The notes beneath the pieces were generated by a model that had not been told where the DNA came from, searched no databases, and saw nothing but the letters and a program-made list of their open reading frames with translations. 12,060 bases of DNA from Dehalococcoidia bacterium (GTDB taxonomy: Bacteria > Chloroflexota > Dehalococcoidia > Dehalococcoidales > Fen-1064): contig PMCB01000137.1 of assembly GCA_003153955.1 (NCBI GenBank), positions 1 through 12,060 on the forward strand. The letters run 5' to 3'. The translations under genes and the position numbers were made by a program. Below, piece by piece: positions 7,616 to 12,060 of the stretch. Every line of letters starts with the position of its first letter. The first letter of the stretch is position 1.

Positions 7616-7719
7616 CATAACATTAAGCACGCCATTCTTACAAAAACATAACATTTCGCACCGGAAGAATCTGAGCTGGAACCCGGACGGCCGGAAACTT
7701 AATACTTTTGTTATGTTTT
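7616..7719. repeat. Three phased CATAACA boxes between ku and ftsH
   Basis: CATAACATT occurs at 7616-7624 and again at 7647-7655, exactly 31 bp apart. The inverse, TGTTATG, is at 7709-7715, 62 bp after the second. The second and third form an 11-bp perfect inverted repeat (AAAACATAACA at 7643-7653, TGTTATGTTTT at 7709-7719) with a 55-nt gap. Spacings of 31 and 62 bp are close to 3 and 6 helical turns, placing all copies on one face of the DNA. This suits a cooperatively bound or looping regulator of the divergent ku and ftsH promoters. Function is inferred. Confidence 0.4.
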
Positions 7720-7734
7720 AAACCGGGATATTAT
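7708..7734 (+). promoter_or_regulatory. Possible ftsH promoter
   Basis: TTGTTA (7708-7713) and TATTAT (7729-7734) resemble -35 and -10 elements but are separated by only 15 nt, shorter than usual. The inverted CATAACA box overlaps the -35, so a bound regulator could block or replace it. The leader to the ATG at 7805 would be about 65 nt. Weak evidence. Confidence 0.25.
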
Positions 7735-7804
7735 TACTTTTTAATCTCAGACATGCAATAATCCCTCCTGAATAGCTAATCAAAACAGTTTTAACGGAGT
7801 CTTA

Positions 7805-9706
7805 ATGCAGCAACCTCAGCCCGGAAATCGCAATTCAACTATCATGTACTGGTTGATTTTTGTTTTCGCGGTAGCACTGATATTGTGGGTGTTCCGATCG
7901 CCTTCTGCGCCTCAGCCGCAGCAAATTCCCCTCAGTCAGGTTGTAACAAAGTCGCAGTCCGGTCAAATCAAACAAATCACGGTTAACAGCCAGTGGTTGA
8001 ATATCACCGCTCAGGACGGAACAGCGTATAAAAGCTATGCCGGCAATATCGGGATTTACGATGTCAAAGATCTGAATCTTACGGGGGTTACAGTTTTGAT
8101 CCAACCCGCGGGCATCGACTGGGTCAGCCTTATTTTCACCTGGGGTTTGCTGGTTGTGGTCGGCATATTTATTTTCTTCATGTTCTTCCGGGCGAGGGGC
8201 GCAAACGCACAGATCATGAATTTCTCCCGCAGCAATGCCCGGCTGGTTACGGGTGATAAGCCCAGAGTTACCTTTAACGATGTGGCCGGGGTGGATGAAG
8301 CCAAACAGGAACTTCGCGAAGTGGTTGATTTCTTGAAGTCCCGTGAGCGTTTTACCGCCCTTGGCGCGCGGATTCCTCACGGTATATTACTGGTGGGGCC
8401 TCCTGGTACCGGCAAAACTTTACTAGCAAAAGCCATCGCCGGGGAAGCCGGGGTGCCTTTCTATTCGATTAGCGGCAGCGAATTCGTGGAGATGTTTGTC
8501 GGTGTCGGCGCCTCCCGGGTTCGAGACCTGTTCAATCAGGCTAAAACCCACACCCCGTGTATCGTCTTCATCGACGAAATAGACGCTGTCGGGCGCCACC
8601 GCGGGGCCGGTTTAGGCGGAGGAAATGATGAACGGGAGCAGACCCTGAATCAAATTCTCACGGAGATGGACGGTTTCGATACCAATACCAATATCATCGT
8701 GCTGGCGGCGACTAACCGTCCGGATGTACTTGACCCCGCCCTGCTCCGCCCGGGCCGCTTTGACCGGCGCGTGGTTCTGGATTTACCGGACGTTGTTGGA
8801 CGTCTCGCTATTTTAAAAGTGCACACCAGGAACAAACCCCTGGGAGCTTCGGCGAATCTGGAGACGTTGGCTAAAGAGACGCCCGGTTTTAGCGGCGCCG
8901 ACCTTGCCAATCTTGTCAATGAGGCCGCAATTCTGGCCGCCCGGAACGGTCAAAAAACGGTTGAAATGAAAGACCTCGAAGAATCTATCGACAAAGTAAT
9001 TGCCGGACCGGAGCGGAAAAGTAAGCGCATCAGTCCTAAAGAAAAAGAAATTACGGCTTATCATGAAGCCGGTCACGCACTGGTTGCCAAAATGTTACCG
9101 AATGCCGACCCGCCGCACAAAATTTCGATTATCGCGCGGGGTATGGCGCTGGGTTATACCAAGCAAATCTCGGAAGACCGTTATCTGCTCAGTCCCTCCC
9201 AGCTAAAGGATATGATTACCGTCCTGGTCAGCGGGCATGCCGCGGAAAAACTGATATATAATGAAGCTTCTACCGGCGCGCAGGATGACTTGAAACGCGC
9301 CACGAGCATCGCCAGAAGAATGGTTACCGATCTGGGTATGAGTGAAAAACTGGGGCCCCGGACATTCGGGGATAAACAGGAGCTGGTATTCCTGGGAAGG
9401 GAAATCTCGGAACAAAAAGATTACAGCGATAAAACGTCGGAAATCATCGACAACGAGATGGACACAATCATCCGCAGCTGCTACGAAAATTCGCTCAAGA
9501 TATTGTCTGACAATAAAACCAGGCTGATTGACCTCGCCCAGGCTCTGATTGTCAGAGAAACTCTCGATTTCGACGAACTGGAAGCGATATTCCGGGGAAA
9601 AAAACTTCCGGCTAAATCAACCGTAGCGAATCCGCCTGAAATTGCACAACCTGAAGCCAAGGTATCGGCGCCAGTCACTAAAACTTTGAAGCCCCAACCG
9701 CAGTGA
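7805..9706 (+). CDS. ftsH: ATP-dependent zinc metalloprotease FtsH
   Basis: This 633-residue membrane-anchored AAA+ protease forms hexamers and degrades misfolded membrane proteins and some cytosolic regulators. TM1 lies at about 12-30 and TM2 at about 105-128; the roughly 75 residues between them form the extracytoplasmic domain. The AAA domain follows: Walker A GPPGTGKT at 198-205, pore motif FVGVG at 231-235, Walker B VFIDEID at 254-260, and second region of homology [19 protein letters not shown] at about 304-322. The protease zinc motif is HEAGH at 420-424, with the third ligand Asp495 in [10 protein letters not shown]. The C-terminal 30 residues are a Pro/Ala/Lys-rich disordered tail. 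Length and motifs are typical and complete. The start is supported by GGAG about 5 nt upstream. The gene is divergent from ku, and its end lies 24 nt from the convergent DUF1646 gene, with no clear terminator. Confidence 0.97.
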   Translation: MQQPQPGNRNSTIMYWLIFVFAVALILWVFRSPSAPQPQQIPLSQVVTKSQSGQIKQITVNSQWLNITAQDGTAYKSYAGNIGIYDVKDLNLTGVTVLIQPAGIDWVSLIFTWGLLVVVGIFIFFMFFRARGANAQIMNFSRSNARLVTGDKPRVTFNDVAGVDEAKQELREVVDFLKSRERFTALGARIPHGILLVGPPGTGKTLLAKAIAGEAGVPFYSISGSEFVEMFVGVGASRVRDLFNQAKTHTPCIVFIDEIDAVGRHRGAGLGGGNDEREQTLNQILTEMDGFDTNTNIIVLAATNRPDVLDPALLRPGRFDRRVVLDLPDVVGRLAILKVHTRNKPLGASANLETLAKETPGFSGADLANLVNEAAILAARNGQKTVEMKDLEESIDKVIAGPERKSKRISPKEKEITAYHEAGHALVAKMLPNADPPHKISIIARGMALGYTKQISEDRYLLSPSQLKDMITVLVSGHAAEKLIYNEASTGAQDDLKRATSIARRMVTDLGMSEKLGPRTFGDKQELVFLGREISEQKDYSDKTSEIIDNEMDTIIRSCYENSLKILSDNKTRLIDLAQALIVRETLDFDELEAIFRGKKLPAKSTVANPPEIAQPEAKVSAPVTKTLKPQPQ

Positions 9707-9730
9707 AGGGCCGCCGCAGGTAAGTCTTCA

Positions 9731-10906
9731 TTAGATCCGTCCCGCAGCCAGCAGAATTGCAAACAGGACAACCAGCAAGACCAGCCCGATGGGGATGCCC
9801 ATTTTGGCCCATTCCTTCATGCTGATTTTCAGCCTGCCGGCCGCCACGATGTTGGGGATATTGCCCGGAATCAGCATCCCTCCGGCTACCAATAATCCGA
9901 CAACGATGGCAATAATCTTGGGAAGCGCCATTTGGGCGTTGATTTCGATGGCGGTCAGGGTGGCATTGTCCAGCACCGCCGAAATCATGTTAATCCAGTA
10001 CAGCGCCAGTGCCGGAACCTTAATCAGGAACCATTCGATCAGCGGCTGCAGTCCGGCGCCCAGCAGAACCAGCGCGGCGACAAACCCGAACACTTTAACC
10101 GCCCGCATGATTACCGACCGCAGCGTTTCAGAATATCCGACGCAGGCCGGTTCATTGACCGGCGGAAGGACTGCGGCAGTTTTCCCACCCAGAGTCTCTG
10201 CGACATTTTTCGTGTCTCCCGTCTTGCCAATCCAATACGCCCCAAAGATACCCAAAGCAAAGCAGGCGGGGACAACATAAACGGCAAAATGGGAAATCGC
10301 CCAGGTAAAACCGGCATAATACGGCGGCCCGGACAGCTTTTGTATCAGAATCGTGGACATCGGTTCACCGAGCGGGGTCAGCACCGCGCCCAAACCAATG
10401 GCGAAGCAGGCGCAAACAACTGTTTTGATGCGGTCGTTTCTGTTAAGCGGCAGGGCGGCAACGATTTCCGATAATACCACCGAACTGACAATCACTGAAA
10501 TGACACTGGAGATAATCCCTAAAAACACGATCAGCGCAAAGACAAAGAACCTGACCGATATTTTTTTAACCAGGGAATTAACCGCGCGATAGAACGGCTT
10601 GTTGAAGAAATGTATCAGGAGTCCGAAAATCAGCACGACCTGAAAGATGCCGACGGGGAACGAGCCGATCATCACCGGCGCTTTCAGTGCTTCAATAATC
10701 AGTTGGCCGTTCCAGAGATTATGTCCGAAAAGGGCTGATACGGATACCGCCAGGAGACCCATAATCAGGAAAAAGAACTCCAGGTTATGTTCGCACCATT
10801 TCAACAGGAAAGGCAAAATCAGCACCAGCAGGGCAATAATTATCAGCCCGGCTGCCCATCCCCAGATCGGCGCAACCGGCACGGCGGCTATGACGAAATC
10901 AGGCAT
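9731..10906 (-). CDS. DUF1646 family membrane protein, putative cation transporter
   Basis: This 391-residue polytopic membrane protein has about 10-11 hydrophobic segments across its whole length. It resembles the DUF1646 family, distant relatives of ion-transporter (NhaD/ArsB-like) carriers. Two similar re-entrant-type motifs stand out: GLGAVLTPLGEPMSTI at 171-186 in the first half and AGGMLIPGNIPNIVAAGRLKI at about 341-361 in the second, plus LDNATLTAIEI at 312-322. This suggests two inverted repeats, as in that superfamily. A hydrophilic cytoplasmic loop at about 227-260 separates the halves. The substrate is unknown; sodium, proton or another small ion is a guess from family resemblance. 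The start has AGAGG about 6 nt before the ATG. No partner genes adjoin it: ftsH is convergent and the metallo-hydrolase is divergent. Confidence 0.75.
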   Translation of the reverse strand: MPDFVIAAVPVAPIWGWAAGLIIIALLVLILPFLLKWCEHNLEFFFLIMGLLAVSVSALFGHNLWNGQLIIEALKAPVMIGSFPVGIFQVVLIFGLLIHFFNKPFYRAVNSLVKKISVRFFVFALIVFLGIISSVISVIVSSVVLSEIVAALPLNRNDRIKTVVCACFAIGLGAVLTPLGEPMSTILIQKLSGPPYYAGFTWAISHFAVYVVPACFALGIFGAYWIGKTGDTKNVAETLGGKTAAVLPPVNEPACVGYSETLRSVIMRAVKVFGFVAALVLLGAGLQPLIEWFLIKVPALALYWINMISAVLDNATLTAIEINAQMALPKIIAIVVGLLVAGGMLIPGNIPNIVAAGRLKISMKEWAKMGIPIGLVLLVVLFAILLAAGRI

Positions 10907-10942
10907 TTTAACCTCTTGTCAAAAAATCTCAACGGCAACAAT

Positions 10943-11032
10943 ATGAGCCGGCGGTGGCACAAAAATGACCTCTTCGGTGTGTTACTACCGTTCCTTGCTT
11001 TGATAATAATCGATGTAATAAACAAAGAATAA
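10943..11032 (+). CDS. Possible 29-residue single-pass membrane microprotein
   Basis: The ORF starts at ATG 10943 and encodes a basic head (MSRRWHKND), a 17-residue hydrophobic stretch (LFGVLLPFLALIIIDVI) and a short polar end (NKE). By the positive-inside rule the N-terminus would be cytoplasmic. The size and shape are like accessory microproteins of transporters such as KdpF, but there is no sequence match that I recognise. No good Shine-Dalgarno is visible (AACGGCAAC upstream), which lowers confidence. It lies head-to-head with the DUF1646 transporter gene. It may be chance. Confidence 0.25.
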   Translation: MSRRWHKNDLFGVLLPFLALIIIDVINKE

Positions 11033-11126
11033 AATCGAGCTGTAAAAATCAGTAACTTCTTACCATATTAATACGGATTAAGGCGGCCTGTCTACGTTTC
11101 AGCAAAATTTCAGGATGAGGCCTTCC

Positions 11127-11155
11127 TTGTTATTTGTTGAGGTTACGATTAGAAT
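11127..11155 (+). promoter_or_regulatory. Sigma70-like promoter of the metallo-hydrolase gene
   Basis: TTGTTA (11127-11132, 4/6 to -35) is followed by a 17-nt spacer and TAGAAT (11150-11155, 5/6 to -10). Transcription would begin near 11162, giving a leader of about 48 nt that contains the AGGAGG at 11200-11205. Confidence 0.45.
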
Positions 11156-11209
11156 GATATCAATTATTTATCCCCGGTAACGACGGACTATTCCGGCGCA
11201 GGAGGCATC

Positions 11210-12034
11210 ATGGAGCAGATTACCAAGAATGTTTATGTCGAAACTAAATTCGAGGGGAGCAATAACAGTTTTGTAGTGACGAGGGACGGGGTGGTAATGG
11301 TCGACACGCCGCAGGTGCCGACCAACGCCGTAAAATGGCGGGATATCATCGCCAAACACGGCCAGGTTAAGTACATTATTAATAACGAACCGCACGGCGA
11401 CCATGTCAGCGGCAACTATTTTTTCCCGGGCACCGTTATCGCCCACGAGGGGACCAGGCAATCCATCCTGCAGCTGTCCCCGGAAGAGCTGAAAGAAAGA
11501 TATAAACAGTCGGCGCCGGCGGAATACCCGCTGCTGCAAGACTTCTACTACCGTCCGCCGACGATTACTGTAACCGAAGATATAACCGTTTACCTCGGCG
11601 ACCATACGTTTAAAATCATGTATTTGCCGGGCCATACCCCTTATCAGCTGGCGGTTTACGTGCCGGAGGAAAGGGTAATTTTTACGGCGGATAATATTAC
11701 TTACAAAGTGCCGGTTTACCTGCAGCACGCCGAACCGTTTGCCTGGATCGAGTCGCTGAAGAAACTGGCAAAACTGGACGCCGATTACATCGTGCCGGGC
11801 CACGGCGAAATTTGCACCCCGGCATACATTCCGGAAATGATTGACCGCGTCCGGGAGTGGCTTGACGCCGTGGATGTGTTTGTAAAAAAAGGGATGACTT
11901 TAGAAGAAACGGAAAAGAATTTTACTTTCCGGGACCGCTACACAATGCAGCCGGGCCGGGAAGCCAGAGAGCCGATGCTGCGGAAAGCAAACATCACCAG
12001 GTTGTATGAGGTATTAAAGAACGGGAAGAAATAG
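11210..12034 (+). CDS. Metallo-beta-lactamase-fold hydrolase with Glu in place of the first motif histidine
   Basis: This 274-residue protein has the metallo-beta-lactamase fold and is probably a cytosolic metal-dependent hydrolase (glyoxalase II-like, relay-type or lactonase-like; substrate unknown). The metal motif reads NEPHGDHVSGN, so the usual HxHxDH is ExHxDH: Glu60, His62, Asp64, His65. The other ligands are present: His142 (LPGHTPYQ), Asp161 (FTADN) and His198 (VPGHGE). The second metal site (Asp64, His65, His198, with bridging Asp161) is intact, while the first has Glu instead of His. A C-terminal helical extension at about 200-274 contains Arg/Glu-rich segments. No signal peptide is present, which argues against a secreted beta-lactamase. 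The start is firm, with AGGAGG 4 nt before the ATG, and a promoter candidate lies upstream. It appears to be a single-gene unit within the window. Confidence 0.88.
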   Translation: MEQITKNVYVETKFEGSNNSFVVTRDGVVMVDTPQVPTNAVKWRDIIAKHGQVKYIINNEPHGDHVSGNYFFPGTVIAHEGTRQSILQLSPEELKERYKQSAPAEYPLLQDFYYRPPTITVTEDITVYLGDHTFKIMYLPGHTPYQLAVYVPEERVIFTADNITYKVPVYLQHAEPFAWIESLKKLAKLDADYIVPGHGEICTPAYIPEMIDRVREWLDAVDVFVKKGMTLEETEKNFTFRDRYTMQPGREAREPMLRKANITRLYEVLKNGKK

Positions 12035-12060
12035 AGATACTAAAGGGTGCGTAAGTAAAT

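Larger units (their letters stand above)
10907..11209. other. Divergent intergenic region between the DUF1646 gene and the metallo-hydrolase gene
   Basis: This 303-nt stretch holds no long ORF. It contains a possible 29-codon ORF (10943-11032, plus) and a good promoter for the hydrolase gene (11127-11155). On the minus strand there is a weak promoter candidate for the transporter: TTTACA (complement of 11041-11046), 18 nt, then TTTATT (complement of 11017-11022). An interrupted inverted repeat lies just before the hydrolase promoter: AAGGC 11080-11084 with GCCTT 11120-11124, and CCTG 11087-11090 with CAGG 11111-11114. No tRNA or riboswitch was recognised. Confidence 0.5.

Noticed and set aside
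7835..8380. 181-codon minus-strand ORF opposite the 5' part of ftsH
   Set aside because: FtsH is unmistakable on the plus strand, and the antisense product is Arg-rich without recognisable features.
9707..9730. Bidirectional terminator between ftsH and the DUF1646 gene
   Set aside because: The 24-nt gap contains no stem with a T-run on either strand.
9932..10474. 180-codon plus-strand ORF opposite the DUF1646 gene
   Set aside because: It is antisense to a clear polytopic membrane protein. Its Arg/Gln/Gly-rich translation is the usual mirror of hydrophobic codons.
11080..11124. Interrupted inverted repeat upstream of the metallo-hydrolase promoter as a riboswitch or terminator
   Set aside because: The stems are only 4-5 bp with a 20-nt loop and an uneven internal loop, there is no U-run, and it lies upstream of the predicted transcript start.
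11168..11803. 211-codon minus-strand ORF opposite the metallo-hydrolase gene
   Set aside because: The plus strand carries intact metal-binding motifs, a promoter and AGGAGG; the minus ORF has none of these.

Overview
The window looks like ordinary chromosomal DNA of a mid-GC bacterium. The FtsH has its usual bacterial layout, Shine-Dalgarno sites are recognisable, and there are no introns. The mix of genes (PAS/GAF sensor kinase, DUF362 protein, Ku plus PE-Lig-Pol LigD, DUF1646 transporter, glyoxalase-type metallo-beta-lactamase hydrolase) would suit an uncultured Chloroflexota such as Dehalococcoidia. That placement is a weak guess from gene style, not a demonstrated taxonomy. No transposases, integrases, phage genes, CRISPR arrays, tRNAs or rRNAs were seen.

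Layout, left to right. (1) 1-2991, plus strand: the 3' part of a soluble PAS-GAF histidine kinase that runs off the left edge, a DUF362 protein, and an unrecognised 73-residue protein. (2) 7525 down to 3051, minus strand: a non-homologous end-joining pair, ku then ligD (25 nt apart), followed after a possible terminator by a monoacylglycerol-lipase-like alpha/beta hydrolase. (3) 7526-7804: a divergent intergenic region between ku and ftsH, holding three helically phased copies of a CATAACA box. (4) 7805-9706, plus: the membrane protease FtsH. (5) 10906 down to 9731, minus: a DUF1646 membrane transporter, convergent with ftsH. (6) 10907-11209: a divergent intergenic region with a good sigma70-like promoter and a possible 29-residue membrane microprotein. 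(7) 11210-12034, plus: a metallo-beta-lactamase-fold hydrolase in which the first histidine of the metal motif is glutamate.

How the genes work together. Only ku-ligD is a clear functional unit. Ku binds double-strand DNA ends and recruits LigD, which trims, fills and seals them. The LigD gene carries an internal Shine-Dalgarno plus in-frame ATG exactly in the linker between the ligase and polymerase domains. This suggests either an internally started stand-alone polymerase or the scar of a gene fusion. The other genes look like unrelated neighbours.

I did not find a convincing new multi-gene system. The observations most worth checking are the LigD internal start, the phased boxes between ku and ftsH, the His-to-Glu substitution in the metallo-hydrolase, and the small hydrophobic ORF at 10943.
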